From positions 992,001 through 1,056,000 of the forward strand of contig NZ_CP097253.1 in the NCBI RefSeq assembly GCF_023380025.1: a stretch of DNA of 64,000 nt, read 5' to 3'. Made by a program: the position numbers and the translations under genes. The DNA is from Sphingomonas glaciei (lineage in GTDB: Bacteria > Pseudomonadota > Alphaproteobacteria > Sphingomonadales > Sphingomonadaceae). The number at the start of each line of letters is the position of its first letter. The first letter of the stretch is position 1. Below the pieces are notes generated by a model that saw only the letters and a list, made by a program, of their open reading frames with translations, ran no database searches and had not been told where the DNA came from. Shown one piece after another: positions 37,830 through 49,744 of the stretch.

Positions 37830-38984
37830 TCATGTGGCACGGAACCGCGCAATGAAAAAGCCGTCGGTCCCGTCATGTCCCGGCGTGAGAAGCGGGCCAA
37901 CAACGTCCAAACGCCCGACGTTCACCGGAATATCCTCGGCCACAAACCCTGAATGGCGGCTGAGGAAAGCCTCGGCCTGCGCGCCCCCCTCGCGGGTCAG
38001 AAGCGAGCAGACCGCATAGACCAGGCTGCCCCCCGGCCGGACCAGCGGCGCGGCAAGGTCGAGCACCCGTTCCTGCAGCGCTTCCAGCCGGTCGAGCCGC
38101 TCGGGCGTCAGCCGCCAGCGCCCCTCGGGATTGCGCCGCCAAGTACCCGATCCCGAACAGGGCGCATCGACCAGCACCAGGTTAGCGAGCCCATTAAGGT
38201 CGGCAAGTCCCTCCTCCTCGCGTGGTTGGTCGAGCAGGCGGCTTTCGATCGCGGCCCCAGCCCGCTCGGCGCGCGGCTGAAGCTTCTGCAATCGCGCCCG
38301 GCTGGTGTCGCAGGCGACGATCCGCGCTTCGGGGTTGGCCGCAGCCAGCGCCAGCGACTTGCCGCCCGCGCCCGCGCACAGGTCGACCATCAGCGCCTGC
38401 TTAGCCGGGTCGCAGGCCAGGGCGATGAGCTGGCTGCCCTCGTCCTGCACCTCGACCAACCCGTCAGCGAATGCCTCGTCGGCGCTGACCGCGCTGTCCG
38501 GCGCCAGCCGCAATCCCCACGGGCTAAGCGGTGTCGGCGAAGCGGCAAAATGCGCCGCCATCTCGTCGCGGCTGGTGCGGGCAAGATTGGCGCGCAGGTC
38601 GACCGGCGCGCGCTCGATCAGCGCTGCCCACTCGCCGCTGTCGACCAACGGCGACAGCAAGGGCTGCAGCCATCCGGGCACCACGCCCGCGTCCGCCCGC
38701 GGTTCGTCGTCGCTGGCCGCGGCCGGGCCATGACCTACCCCGTCGAACAGCTCGGGCGCGACCGGCAATAGCGCCGCGCGGCCGCTGACCGGCAGCTCGG
38801 CCGAATGACGCACCGCGCGAAAAACCAGCTCACGCACCGCCCGCCGGTCCTTCGACCCGGCATAACGCCGCGTCTTGAAATAGGCCGACACCAGCGCGTC
38901 GGCCGGCGGGCCGTCGTTCCGCGCCGAAGCGATCACCTCGTCGAGGATCTCGACTGCCGCCTGGGCCCGCGCCGAGGGGGTCAC
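37830..38984 (-). CDS. rsmB: RsmB/NOP-family RNA (cytosine-5) methyltransferase
   Basis: 384 aa. N-terminal NusB-like RNA-binding region (about 1-130), then the methyltransferase domain: VDLCAGAGGKSLALAA binds SAM, the first Cys is in VDAPCSGSGTWRRNPE and the second in VYAVCSLLTREG. Both cysteines needed for 5-methylcytosine formation are present. 16S rRNA C967 is the inferred target. GTG start. It follows guaB by 27 nt. Confidence 0.85.
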   Translation of the reverse strand: MTPSARAQAAVEILDEVIASARNDGPPADALVSAYFKTRRYAGSKDRRAVRELVFRAVRHSAELPVSGRAALLPVAPELFDGVGHGPAAASDDEPRADAGVVPGWLQPLLSPLVDSGEWAALIERAPVDLRANLARTSRDEMAAHFAASPTPLSPWGLRLAPDSAVSADEAFADGLVEVQDEGSQLIALACDPAKQALMVDLCAGAGGKSLALAAANPEARIVACDTSRARLQKLQPRAERAGAAIESRLLDQPREEEGLADLNGLANLVLVDAPCSGSGTWRRNPEGRWRLTPERLDRLEALQERVLDLAAPLVRPGGSLVYAVCSLLTREGGAQAEAFLSRHSGFVAEDIPVNVGRLDVVGPLLTPGHDGTDGFFIARFRAT

Positions 38985-39011
38985 GTGCCTGACCTCGTCG
39001 AGCCGCTCATC

Positions 39012-41320
<2,309 letters not shown>

Positions 41321-41389
41321 CGGCCCGATTTCGCTTCGCTTGGGGCCTCAACTCGCGCATGATGAGAGCAAGAACTCCGGGGGATAAGC

Positions 41390-42364
41390 ATGCTCGAAAC
41401 GTTCCTGCTCTTCGTTGCCCTGCTGGTGCTGCTGTTCGTCATGTCCAGCATCAAGATCGTCCACCAGGGCCACCGCTACACGATCGAGCATTTCGGCCGC
41501 TTCGTGCGCGTCGCCGACCCCGGCTTCAACTTCGTCCCCGCCTTCTTCTACCGCGTCGGGCGCAAGATCAACATGATGGAGCAGGTGCTCGACATCCCCG
41601 GGCAGGAGATCATCACCAAGGACAATGCCATGGTGGCGGTCGACGGGGTGGTCTTCTTCCAGGTGCTCGACCCGGCAAAGGCCGCCTACGAGGTGTCGGA
41701 CCTCTACACCGCGATCATGGCGCTCTCGACCACCAACCTGCGCACCGTCATGGGCTCGATGGACCTCGACGAGACCCTGTCCAAGCGTGACGAGATCAAC
41801 GTCCGCCTGCTGCAGGTGGTCGATCACGCCACCGAAAGCTGGGGGGTCAAGATCACCCGCGTCGAACTGAAGGACATCCGCCCGCCAGCCGACATCGTCA
41901 ACGCCATGACCCGCCAGATGAAGGCCGAGCGCGAAAAGCGCGCCGCTATCCTCGAATCCGAAGGCATGCGTGCGTCGGAAATCCTCCGCGCCGAGGGCGA
42001 GAAGCAGGCCAAGATCCTCCAAGCCGAGGGCCTCAAGGAAGCCGCATTCCGCGAAGCCGAGGCGCGCGAACGCGCCGCCCAAGCCGAAGCCTCCGCCACC
42101 AAGTCGGTCAGCGACGCCATCGCCGGCGGCGACGCGCAGGCGATCAACTATTTCATCGCCCAGAAATATGTCGAAGCGCTCGGCAAGTTCGCGGACTCGC
42201 CCAACGCCAAGACTATCCTAATGCCGGTCGAGGCGACCCAGCTGATCGGCAGCCTGGGTGGGATCGGCGAGATCGCCAAGGCCGCGTTCGGCAAGGACGA
42301 ACCGCCGCTCGACCTCACCCGCCGGGCTCCCGGCAATCCCGGCGTCCCGCGCGTCGGCGGTTGA
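41390..42364 (+). CDS. SPFH/stomatin protein, QmcA-like
   Basis: 324 aa. One N-terminal membrane helix (LLFVALLVLLFVM), then the Band-7 domain (VHQGHRYTIEHFGRFVRVAD...LDETLSKRDEIN), then a long charged coiled-coil (AEREKRAAILESEGMRASEI and following). It forms membrane scaffolds and is paired with the next gene, nfeD, as in many bacteria. It would regulate membrane proteolysis or fluidity. Confidence 0.92.
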   Translation: MLETFLLFVALLVLLFVMSSIKIVHQGHRYTIEHFGRFVRVADPGFNFVPAFFYRVGRKINMMEQVLDIPGQEIITKDNAMVAVDGVVFFQVLDPAKAAYEVSDLYTAIMALSTTNLRTVMGSMDLDETLSKRDEINVRLLQVVDHATESWGVKITRVELKDIRPPADIVNAMTRQMKAEREKRAAILESEGMRASEILRAEGEKQAKILQAEGLKEAAFREAEARERAAQAEASATKSVSDAIAGGDAQAINYFIAQKYVEALGKFADSPNAKTILMPVEATQLIGSLGGIGEIAKAAFGKDEPPLDLTRRAPGNPGVPRVGG

Positions 42365-42367
42365 GCG

Positions 42368-42817
42368 ATGAACGGCATCGACCATGGCTGGTGGTGGCTG
42401 ATCGGCGGCGTCCTGCTGCTGATCGCCGAAGTCCTCGCGCCCGGCTTCTTCCTGCTGTTCATCGGCGTCGCGGCGATGGTCACCGGGGTATTCGTACTCC
42501 TGTTTGACTTTGGCCTCGCCCCCGCGCTGGCCCTTTTCGCCATCTACACCGCGCTCGCCGTCTATCTTGGCCGCAAGGTCTACGCGAACCGCCCGGTTCC
42601 CGCCTCGTCTCGCCATCTCAACGACCGTTCGGCGCAGCTGATCGGCCGCGGCGCGGTGGCGGTCAGCGCGATAGACGGCGATGGCGGCCGGGTCCGCCTC
42701 GGCGACAGCGAATGGAGCGCGCGCGGCGCCTCCGCCCAGCCGGGCGACCGGGTCCAGATCATTGGTGTAGAAGGCAATTGCCTGATCGTGGAGGCCGCGC
42801 CTAAGCTGCCGGCATGA
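42368..42817 (+). CDS. NfeD-family membrane protein
   Basis: 149 aa. Three N-terminal membrane helices (WWWLIGGVLLLIAEVLAPGF...VTGVFVLLF...ALALFAIYTALAVYLG) followed by a C-terminal OB-fold (LIGRGAVAVSAID...WSARGASAQPGDRVQIIGVE). This short NfeD1b form lacks the protease domain and works with a stomatin partner, the gene 3 nt upstream. Confidence 0.9.
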   Translation: MNGIDHGWWWLIGGVLLLIAEVLAPGFFLLFIGVAAMVTGVFVLLFDFGLAPALALFAIYTALAVYLGRKVYANRPVPASSRHLNDRSAQLIGRGAVAVSAIDGDGGRVRLGDSEWSARGASAQPGDRVQIIGVEGNCLIVEAAPKLPA

Positions 42818-44670
42818 CATCCCTTACCCGCCGCGAGGCCCTCGTCGCCGCCGCGTCCACCACCGCCCTCACCGCCTGCACCGTGAACGCGCCCGGCGGC
42901 ATCGCCAGCGCCGGGTCCGGACCGAAGATCAACGAAGCGCAGGCGACGGCGCTGCTCGATTCCGTCGCCGCCAACCTCCTCGCCTTGTCGCCGGAAAGCG
43001 CGACCTCGCTGGGCATCGACAAGGGCGCCAATGCCGCGCTCCGCTCGCGCCTGTCGGATCGCTCGATGGCGGGACAGGCACGCGTTGCGGCAGTGGTCCG
43101 CTCCGACCTTGCGCGCGTGAATGCGGTGGACCTGTCGGGCCTGACCCCGTCGAGCCGGACCAGCATCGAGGTGATCCGCAGCGCCTACAATTCCGCCTCG
43201 CAGGGCTTCGCCCAGCCTTATGGCGACGTCGCCGTCGGCGGCTGGCGCAACAGCCCTTATGTCGTCATCCAGAATGTCGGCGCCTATCTCGACCTGCCCC
43301 GCTTCCTCGACAGCGACCACCAGATCGAAACCGCGGCTGACGCCGAAGCCTATGTGGCTCGCCTCTCGGCCGCCCCCGCCCAGCTCGACGGCGAGACGGC
43401 CCGGATCATCGCCGCGCGCGAGAAGGGCCTGGTCCCGCCTTCCTTCCTGATCGACAAGGCGCTCCCGCAGATGCGCCAGTCGCTGGCCGGCGCGAAGAGC
43501 GGCGGGACGATGGTCGAATCGATCGTTCGCCGCACCCGCGACAAGAACATCGCCGGCGATTGGGAGCGCCGCGCCCGCGCCATTACCACCGGCCCCTATG
43601 CCGCCGCTCTCGAACGCCAGATCGCCGAGCTCGAGCGCCAGCGCACAGTCGCCAGCGCCGCGCCCGGCATGGCCGCCCGCCCCGGCGGCGCCGATTATTA
43701 TCGCTGGGCGCTCAAGGCTTCGACCACCACGCCCCTTTCGCCCGACGAAATCCACCAGATCGGTCTGTCCGAACTGCGTGAACTGCAGGGCCGGATGGAC
43801 CCGATCCTCAAGAGCCTCGGCTACACCCAAGGGTCGGTCGGCAGCCGGATGCAGGCGCTCGGGCGCGATCCGCGCTATCGCTTCTCCGAAGGCGACGAGG
43901 GCCGGGCCGAGATCCTCGCCTTCATTCAGGAGCGGCTGCGGCTGGTCCGGGCCAAGCTGCCGCAGATGTTCCACACACAGGTCCGCGGCAATCTCGAGGT
44001 GCGCCGCTTGCCGCCCGAGGAGGAGCCCGGCGCGCCCGGTGCCTATGGCGGCGCGGGCTCGATCGACGGGTCGATCCCCGGCAAGTTCTGGATCAACCTG
44101 CGCGAGACCAGCCTGCATAACAAGTTCGACCTGCCCGACCTAACGCATCATGAGTCGATCCCGGGTCACGTCTGGCAGGGCGAATATGCCAACAAGTTGC
44201 CGCTGATCCGCACCATGCTCGCCTTCAACGCTTATTCCGAAGGCTGGGCGCTCTACGCGCAGCAGCTGGCGGACGAATTCGGGCTGTACGATGACTTTCC
44301 CGCCGGCCGCCTCGGCTACCTCCAGGGCATCGCCTTCCGCGCCTGCCGACTGGTGATCGACACCGGCCTCCACGCCAAGGGCTGGAGCCGCGAGCAAGCA
44401 GTGCGCTTCTTCATGGACGAGAACGGCACCAAGGAAGCGGAGGCGCGCTCCGAAGTCGATCGTTATTGCAGCTGGCCGGGCCAGGCCTGCGGCTACAAGA
44501 TCGGCCACACCGCCATCAACCGCCAGCGCGACCGGGCTCGCACCGCGCTTGGTGATCGCTACGACATCCGCCTGTTCAACGATGCGGTGCTGCTCGGCGG
44601 CAACGTCCCGATGGACGTGCTGGCGCTCAACGTCGGCGAGTATATCCGGGGCAACGGTGGCCGCGTGTGA
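42814..44670 (+). CDS. DUF885 family (zinc peptidase-like) exported lipoprotein
   Basis: 618 aa. The N-terminus TSLTRREALVAAASTTALTAC carries twin Arg and a lipobox Cys. The body matches DUF885: the metal motif HHESIPGH (His446, Glu447, His452), FNAYSEGWALYAQQLADEFG and CSWPGQACGYKIG. The HExxxGH motif suggests a metallo-hydrolase acting on peptides in the periplasm; no substrate is known. The ATG overlaps nfeD by 4 nt. Confidence 0.85.
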   Translation: MTSLTRREALVAAASTTALTACTVNAPGGIASAGSGPKINEAQATALLDSVAANLLALSPESATSLGIDKGANAALRSRLSDRSMAGQARVAAVVRSDLARVNAVDLSGLTPSSRTSIEVIRSAYNSASQGFAQPYGDVAVGGWRNSPYVVIQNVGAYLDLPRFLDSDHQIETAADAEAYVARLSAAPAQLDGETARIIAAREKGLVPPSFLIDKALPQMRQSLAGAKSGGTMVESIVRRTRDKNIAGDWERRARAITTGPYAAALERQIAELERQRTVASAAPGMAARPGGADYYRWALKASTTTPLSPDEIHQIGLSELRELQGRMDPILKSLGYTQGSVGSRMQALGRDPRYRFSEGDEGRAEILAFIQERLRLVRAKLPQMFHTQVRGNLEVRRLPPEEEPGAPGAYGGAGSIDGSIPGKFWINLRETSLHNKFDLPDLTHHESIPGHVWQGEYANKLPLIRTMLAFNAYSEGWALYAQQLADEFGLYDDFPAGRLGYLQGIAFRACRLVIDTGLHAKGWSREQAVRFFMDENGTKEAEARSEVDRYCSWPGQACGYKIGHTAINRQRDRARTALGDRYDIRLFNDAVLLGGNVPMDVLALNVGEYIRGNGGRV

Positions 44671-44699
44671 CGATGCGCTAGCGCCCAAACGAGCGCCCC

Positions 44700-44990
44700 T
44701 TAGCCGATCTGCGCTTCCGCTTCCCGGATGGCGACGGCGAGGACGGCGTAGCGGCTTGCCAGCTCCTCATGGAGCGCACGGGTCACCTCACTGGTGCCTG
44801 CGCGTGCCATTGCACGTTCCTCGGCGGCCCGGCGTTCGAAATAGGAGGCATCCGATTCGACCACCAACTCGAAAGCGCGGGCGATAAATCCCTTTCGCTG
44901 CGCCGGCGTCTGGCCGCCGTGTCCGGCCACCTGCCCGAGATCATTGCCTACGTAGGTCCCCTTCAGCGCTTCCTTGAACTGCTTGTTCAT
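44700..44990 (-). CDS. small hypothetical protein
   Basis: 96 aa, from ATG 44990 (MNKQFKEALKGTYVGNDLGQ). No signal peptide. Mainly helical and charged: ARAFELVVESDASYFERRAA...SRYAVLAVAIREAEAQIG. No family recognised; it could be a small regulator or structural helix bundle. The frame stays open upstream, but the upstream part is Arg/Trp-rich and coding evidence starts at 44990. Confidence 0.6.
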   Translation of the reverse strand: MNKQFKEALKGTYVGNDLGQVAGHGGQTPAQRKGFIARAFELVVESDASYFERRAAEERAMARAGTSEVTRALHEELASRYAVLAVAIREAEAQIG

Positions 44991-45078
44991 ATCGTCTTCG
45001 CCCGCTCCGATAGCCGATTTGCCCCACCACCTCAGTAAACCCCGACCAAGAAGGATTTGGGACTCTCCCAAGACGAAC

Positions 45079-45224
45079 ATGCGAAAGCGTGGGTATCGAG
45101 GGGACCAGAGTACCGGCGACTTGGCGCTTGCGGAGCAGGATTTAGAACTGCTCACTTACCTTGTCGGTTCGTTGGCCGCGAAAGACAAAGAAAGGGCGGA
45201 CAGTCTCGCCGACTGTCCGCCCTA
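45079..45224 (+). CDS. possible 48-aa small protein (weak)
   Basis: Starts ATG at 45079. The C-terminal two-thirds (DLALAEQDLELLTYLVGSLA and onward) reads like an amphipathic helix. Its stop lies in the terminator stem of pckA on the other strand. Third positions are about 65% G/C, well below neighbours, and there is no good ribosome-binding site. The rest of the 44991-45249 gap holds only this and the pckA terminator. Confidence 0.2.
45187..45223 (-). terminator. rho-independent terminator of pckA
   Basis: A perfect 13-bp stem: AGGGCGGACAGTC (45193-45205) with GACTGTCCGCCCT (45211-45223), 5-base loop. On the minus strand TTTCTTTG follows. It is 27 nt past the pckA stop. Confidence 0.92.
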
Positions 45225-45249
45225 GGTAAGCTAGAGAACTTTGTGACGG

Positions 45250-46857
45250 TCAGGCCGCTTCCGCCAACTTGGGAGCGCACTGGCGGACGCCTTCGTCGAC
45301 ATGCTCGGCGAACTGCTCGAAATTGTCGCAGAACAGGTCCACCAGCTTGGCCGCCGTGCGGTCGAACTCGTCCTTGTCGGCCCAGGTCGAACGCGGATCG
45401 AGGATGGCGCTGTCAACCCCAGACACCGCGACCGGCACCTCGAACCCAAAGTAGGAATCCTTGCGGAACTCGGCGGTGTTGAGGCTTCCGTCCAGCGCCG
45501 CATTGAGCAGCGCCCGCGTCGCCTTGATCGGCATCCGCTTGCCGGTGCCATACTTGCCCCCGGTCCAGCCGGTATTGACCAGCCAGCAGGTCACCCCACC
45601 CTTGGCGATCCGCTCCTTGAGGAGGTTGCCGTAGACGCTCGGGTGACGCGGCATGAACGGCGCCCCGAAGCAGGTCGAGAAGGTGGCTTCTGGCTCGGTC
45701 ACGCCGATTTCGGTGCCGGCGACCTTGGCGGTGTAGCCCGACAAGAAGTGGAACATCGCCTGGTCGGCGGTCAGCCGCGCGATCGGAGGCAGCACGCCGA
45801 AGGCGTCGGCAGTCAGCATGATGATCGTCTGCGGCACCGGCCCCATGTTCTTCTCGGAAGAATTGGGAATGAAGTCGATCGGATACGCACCACGGCTATT
45901 CTCAGCCAGGCTGTTATCGTCGAGGTCGAGCTCGCGGGTGTCGGGGTCCATGACCACGTTCTCGAGCACCGTGCCGAAGCGCTTGGTGGTCGCGAAGATC
46001 TCGGGCTCGGCTTCTTCCGACAGACGGATCATCTTGGCGTAGCAACCGCCCTCGAAATTGAAGACCGCGGTGTCCGACCAACCGTGCTCGTCATCGCCGA
46101 TCAGCGTGCGGTTGGGGTCGGCCGACAGGGTCGTCTTGCCGGTGCCGCTGAGACCGAAGAACACCGCCGTGTCGCCATCCGGGCCGATATTGGCCGAGCA
46201 GTGCATCGGCATGATGCCGGCCTCGGGCAGCAGATAGTTCAAGAGCCCGAAAACGCTCTTCTTCATCTCCCCGCCATATTCGGTTCCGCCGATCAGGATC
46301 AGCTTCTTGGTGAGGTTGATCGCGATCACTGTCTCCGAGCGGCAGCCGTGACGCTCCGGATCGGCGCGGAAGCTCGGCAGATCGACGATCGTGTAATCGG
46401 GCGTGAAGCCCGGCAGGTCGGCGCTTTCCGGGCGGACCAGCATCGTACGGATAAACAGGTTGTGCCAGGCATATTCGTTGACAACGCGGACGTTGACGCG
46501 ATGTTCGGGCTGCGATCCGCCGAACAGGTCGGCGACGAACAGTTCTTCCTTCTGGCCGAGCGCGGCGAGGAAATCCTCGTGCAGGCGGTCGAACGCGGCC
46601 GGGTCCATCGGCTTGTTCGACTTGCCCCACCAGATGTTGCTTTCGGTGGTATCGTCGCGAACGATGAAGCGATCCTGCGCACTGCGCCCGGTGTGGCGGC
46701 CGGTCTTGACGACCAGCGGACCATCCTTGGCGGTCATGCCCTCGTTACGGCGGACGGCAGCTTCGTAGAGAGGCGCGGTGACGAGATTCCAGTGGATGCT
46801 GGCCGACGTCGCGATACCTTGCGAGTCGAGACCGTAAGATGGAACCCTGTTCGTCAC
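45250..46857 (-). CDS. pckA: ATP-dependent phosphoenolpyruvate carboxykinase
   Basis: 535 aa. It makes PEP from oxaloacetate in gluconeogenesis. [17 protein letters not shown] and the kinase loop [16 protein letters not shown] are diagnostic of the ATP form. [20 protein letters not shown] precedes it. GTG start at 46857 with AAGGGA 7 nt upstream. Divergent from chvI across 169 nt containing a 16-bp palindrome, so regulation by ChvI is plausible. Confidence 0.97.
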   Translation of the reverse strand: MTNRVPSYGLDSQGIATSASIHWNLVTAPLYEAAVRRNEGMTAKDGPLVVKTGRHTGRSAQDRFIVRDDTTESNIWWGKSNKPMDPAAFDRLHEDFLAALGQKEELFVADLFGGSQPEHRVNVRVVNEYAWHNLFIRTMLVRPESADLPGFTPDYTIVDLPSFRADPERHGCRSETVIAINLTKKLILIGGTEYGGEMKKSVFGLLNYLLPEAGIMPMHCSANIGPDGDTAVFFGLSGTGKTTLSADPNRTLIGDDEHGWSDTAVFNFEGGCYAKMIRLSEEAEPEIFATTKRFGTVLENVVMDPDTRELDLDDNSLAENSRGAYPIDFIPNSSEKNMGPVPQTIIMLTADAFGVLPPIARLTADQAMFHFLSGYTAKVAGTEIGVTEPEATFSTCFGAPFMPRHPSVYGNLLKERIAKGGVTCWLVNTGWTGGKYGTGKRMPIKATRALLNAALDGSLNTAEFRKDSYFGFEVPVAVSGVDSAILDPRSTWADKDEFDRTAAKLVDLFCDNFEQFAEHVDEGVRQCAPKLAEAA

Positions 46858-46915
46858 TCTGATTTCCCTTTTCTCATGGGCGAGCGGCGGCGCACCTCCT
46901 GGATGGAAGCCGCCG

Positions 46916-46931
46916 CCGCATACGTATGCGG
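46916..46931. promoter_or_regulatory. 16-bp perfect palindrome between pckA and chvI
   Basis: CCGCATACGTATGCGG is its own reverse complement. It lies 59 nt upstream of pckA and 95 nt upstream of chvI, in the only intergenic region of this cluster. Nearby are GAGGGTCCCTC (46976-46986) and flanking TGCGAC (46962-46967) and GTCGCA (46991-46996), an outer inverted pair. These are candidate operators for a regulator of one or both genes. Confidence 0.45.
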
Positions 46932-47026
46932 TGAGGTGAACGGCCTATGCCCGCAAAAGGTTGCGACGGTCAAACGAGGGTCCCTCACTTGTCGCATTGC
47001 GGGTCAGTGGGCTAGGCGCTGAAGCC

Positions 47027-47752
47027 ATGACCGCTCCCGTGATCGCGCTGGTCGACGACGACCGCAACATCCTCACCTCGGTCTCGATCGCCCTGCAGGC
47101 CGAAGGCTTCGTCACCCGGCTTTATCCAGACGGCACGAGCGCGCTCAAGGCGCTTGGCGACAATCCCGCAGACCTTGGCGTGTTCGACATCAAGATGCCC
47201 GGGATGGATGGCCTTGCCCTGCTTTCAGCTTTGCGGGCGGGCGGCGGCGCGGCGGCCGCCATGCCCGTCATATTCCTGACCTCCAAGGACGAGGAACAGG
47301 ACGAGGCGCACGGGCTTGCCGCGGGCGCCGACGATTACATCGCCAAGCCGTTCAGCCAGCGCCTGCTGATCGCCCGCATCCGCGCCATCCTGCGCCGCGC
47401 CGACATGGCCCGCGCCACCGCTCCCGCCGTTTCCGACGAAGTGGCGGCTGCGATCATCGAGCGGGGCCGCCTGTCGCTCGATCCCGCCAGGCACCAGGTT
47501 TTGTGGAGCGGCCGGCCGGTGACCCTGACCGTGACCGAATTCCTGATCCTCGAGACGCTTGCGCAGCGCCCGGGCGTCGTCAAGAACCGCAACCAGCTGC
47601 TCGACGTCGCCTATCAGGAGGACGTGTTCGTGGACGATCGCACGATCGACAGCCACATCAAGCGGATCCGCCGCAAGTTCCGCGCCGCCGATCCGCAGTT
47701 CGATGCGATCGAAACGCTGTACGGCGTCGGGTACCGTTTCAGCGATGGCTGA
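47027..47752 (+). CDS. chvI: ChvI-like response regulator
   Basis: 241 aa. OmpR/PhoB type. Receiver domain with VDDD near the start, phospho-acceptor Asp54 ([13 protein letters not shown]) and Lys in [12 protein letters not shown]-terminal winged helix ([20 protein letters not shown]...[17 protein letters not shown]). The neighbourhood (pckA, HPr kinase, PTS proteins) is the ChvI/ExoS-ChvI context. In rhizobia ChvI controls acid and envelope stress responses. It overlaps chvG by 8 nt. Confidence 0.9.
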   Translation: MTAPVIALVDDDRNILTSVSIALQAEGFVTRLYPDGTSALKALGDNPADLGVFDIKMPGMDGLALLSALRAGGGAAAAMPVIFLTSKDEEQDEAHGLAAGADDYIAKPFSQRLLIARIRAILRRADMARATAPAVSDEVAAAIIERGRLSLDPARHQVLWSGRPVTLTVTEFLILETLAQRPGVVKNRNQLLDVAYQEDVFVDDRTIDSHIKRIRRKFRAADPQFDAIETLYGVGYRFSDG

Positions 47753-49313
47753 TCCCGCCACGGCCGGGCGGCTGCGCCGGACCATGCCGTGGCGGCTCTC
47801 CCACCGCATTCTTGGCGTCAACCTGATCATCCTGCTGGTGCTGGCGCTGGCGCTGCTGTTCCTCGACAGCTTCCGCAACCAGCTGCGCGACGAGCGGCAG
47901 GCGCAGACCCGCAACCTGGCCGAACTGGCAGCGACGGCCGTGCCCAAGATCGCGCCGGCGAACGTGCCGATGCTGCTCGGCGACATCGGAAGCGCGACCG
48001 GAGCCAGGGTTCGCCTTTACGGTCGCGACGGCAATCTTCGGCACGACAGCTGGCGAGGCGCCCGGCCAAGCTATGTCCTGCGCGACCCCTCTACCCAGCG
48101 CTGGACTAAGGAGGCGGCCCGCGCCATCGACCGGGCCTTCAACTTCATTGTCGGCGAACGGAGCCTGCCGGACTTCGTCGAACCCTCGATCGATCGCGTG
48201 CAGTCCTGGCCCGAGGCGCAGGAAGCGTTGCGCAGCGGAGGCACCGCCGCGGCGGTCCGCAACGCGCCCGACCTTACCCCCGTTCTGTCGGCGGCGGCGC
48301 GAACCGCTGCCGGCGAACTGGTGCTGGTCACCGCCAATGACCGCAACTTCACGCGGATTGTGCGGCAGGAGCGGACCAAGCTTGCCGCCGGACTGCTCGC
48401 CGCTGCGCTATTCTCCCTGCTGCTGTCGCTGTTCCTCGCCCGTACGATCGCCCGCCCCCTGCGTCGCCTTGCGCTGGCCGCGCACCGCGTTCGGCTCGGT
48501 CGCTCGCGCGAGGTCAACGTGCCACGCTTCAATCGCCGCAAGGACGAGATCGGGCTGCTCGCCCGGGCGGTCAGCGACATGAGCCAGGCCCTGCGCCAGC
48601 GGATGGACAATCTCGATGCCTTTGCGGCGGATGTGACCCACGAACTCAAGAACCCTCTCGCCTCCCTGCGCAGCGCGGTCGATGGGCTAGACCGGATCGA
48701 GGACCCCAAGCTGCGGTGCCAGCTGCTCGATGTGGTGCGCCAGGACGTGCACCGCCTCGACCGCCTGATCGGCGACATCGGCGAGGCGGCGCGGACCGAT
48801 GCCGAGCTTGCGCGCGTGGCCTTCGAACCCGTCGATCTCGGCGACCTCGTCGGCCAGATCTGCAGCGGGTGGGAGGACCGGCGGCTGACCGGTAACGTCC
48901 GCATCGCCTTCGCCCGGCCGCGCGCCGCCTCGGCGATCGTGATGGCTGAGCCCGGGCGCCTCGCCCGTGCGGTCGACAATCTCATCGACAATGCGGTCAG
49001 CTTCTCGCCCCCGACCGGCCTGGTCGAGGTGGCGGTCACCGCGGTGGGCGACGACGTCCGGATCCGGATCGACGATGAGGGCCCCGGGGTTCCGCAGTCC
49101 GCCCGTGAAGCCATCTTTAACCGCTTCGTTTCAGTAAGGCCCGAGAGCGACGATTTCGGTCGCCATTCGGGACTTGGCCTTGCGATCGCACGCGCGATCG
49201 TGAAGGGCCATGACGGGGAGATTGACGTGGCCGACCGCGACGACGCGCCTTCCGGCGCCCGCTTCACCATCCGCCTTCCGGCGGCGAGCACCGGCGTGGA
49301 GGAACAGGCATGA
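47745..49313 (+). CDS. chvG: ChvG-like sensor histidine kinase
   Basis: 522 aa. Transmembrane helix 1 at about 22-41, a periplasmic region 42-211, helix 2 at about 213-233, then HAMP, then the kinase: His299 in [13 protein letters not shown] box NLIDNAVSF, and G boxes DEGPGVP and HSGLGLAIA. It phosphorylates ChvI in response to envelope or pH conditions. The periplasmic part would bind an ExoR-like repressor, not seen here. Confidence 0.9.
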   Translation: MADPATAGRLRRTMPWRLSHRILGVNLIILLVLALALLFLDSFRNQLRDERQAQTRNLAELAATAVPKIAPANVPMLLGDIGSATGARVRLYGRDGNLRHDSWRGARPSYVLRDPSTQRWTKEAARAIDRAFNFIVGERSLPDFVEPSIDRVQSWPEAQEALRSGGTAAAVRNAPDLTPVLSAAARTAAGELVLVTANDRNFTRIVRQERTKLAAGLLAAALFSLLLSLFLARTIARPLRRLALAAHRVRLGRSREVNVPRFNRRKDEIGLLARAVSDMSQALRQRMDNLDAFAADVTHELKNPLASLRSAVDGLDRIEDPKLRCQLLDVVRQDVHRLDRLIGDIGEAARTDAELARVAFEPVDLGDLVGQICSGWEDRRLTGNVRIAFARPRAASAIVMAEPGRLARAVDNLIDNAVSFSPPTGLVEVAVTAVGDDVRIRIDDEGPGVPQSAREAIFNRFVSVRPESDDFGRHSGLGLAIARAIVKGHDGEIDVADRDDAPSGARFTIRLPAASTGVEEQA

Positions 49314-49744
49314 GCCTGCGCCTGTCCAGCGAAACGCTCCACGCCAGCACGGTGGCCCTTGGCGGCCGGGGAGTGCTGATCACCGGTATTTCCGGTTCCG
49401 GAAAGTCCGACCTGGCGCTGCAACTGATCGACCGCGGCTTCACTTTGGTTTCCGATGATCAGACCATCGTCCAGAAGCGCGAGGCGCGCCTCTACGCCAG
49501 TGCCCCGCCGAGCATCAGCGGAAAGCTCGAGATACGGGGACTGGGGATCGTGCCGATGCCGGTGGTCGAGGATGTCCCGGTCGCGCTGGTGGTCGAGCTG
49601 ACCAGCAGCGTCCAGCGCTTCCCCGACGAATCGCGCGAACGGACGATCTGCGGCCTGCGCGTCCCGCTGATCAGCGTCGATGCGCAAACGGCATCCGCAC
49701 CGTCCAAGGTGTCACTTGCGCTTGATCGCTTCGGATTGCAGTGA
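49310..49744 (+). CDS. hprK: HPr kinase/phosphorylase, short alphaproteobacterial form
   Basis: 144 aa: only the C-terminal kinase domain of the about 310-aa Firmicute enzyme. Walker A GISGSGKSDLALQLIDRG, then LVSDDQTIV and LEIRGLGIVPMPVV. It phosphorylates HPr on Ser49 (encoded at 51082). ATG overlaps chvG as ATGA. Confidence 0.92.
   Translation: MSLRLSSETLHASTVALGGRGVLITGISGSGKSDLALQLIDRGFTLVSDDQTIVQKREARLYASAPPSISGKLEIRGLGIVPMPVVEDVPVALVVELTSSVQRFPDESRERTICGLRVPLISVDAQTASAPSKVSLALDRFGLQ

Noticed and set aside
44670..44699. Terminator after the DUF885 gene
   Set aside because: AGCGCCC appears twice as a direct, not inverted, repeat and there is no T run.
46858..47026. oriC at the pckA-chvI gap, suggested by the skew switch
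   Set aside because: No TTATCCACA-type boxes and no AT-rich unwinding tract are visible; only palindromes that fit operators better.
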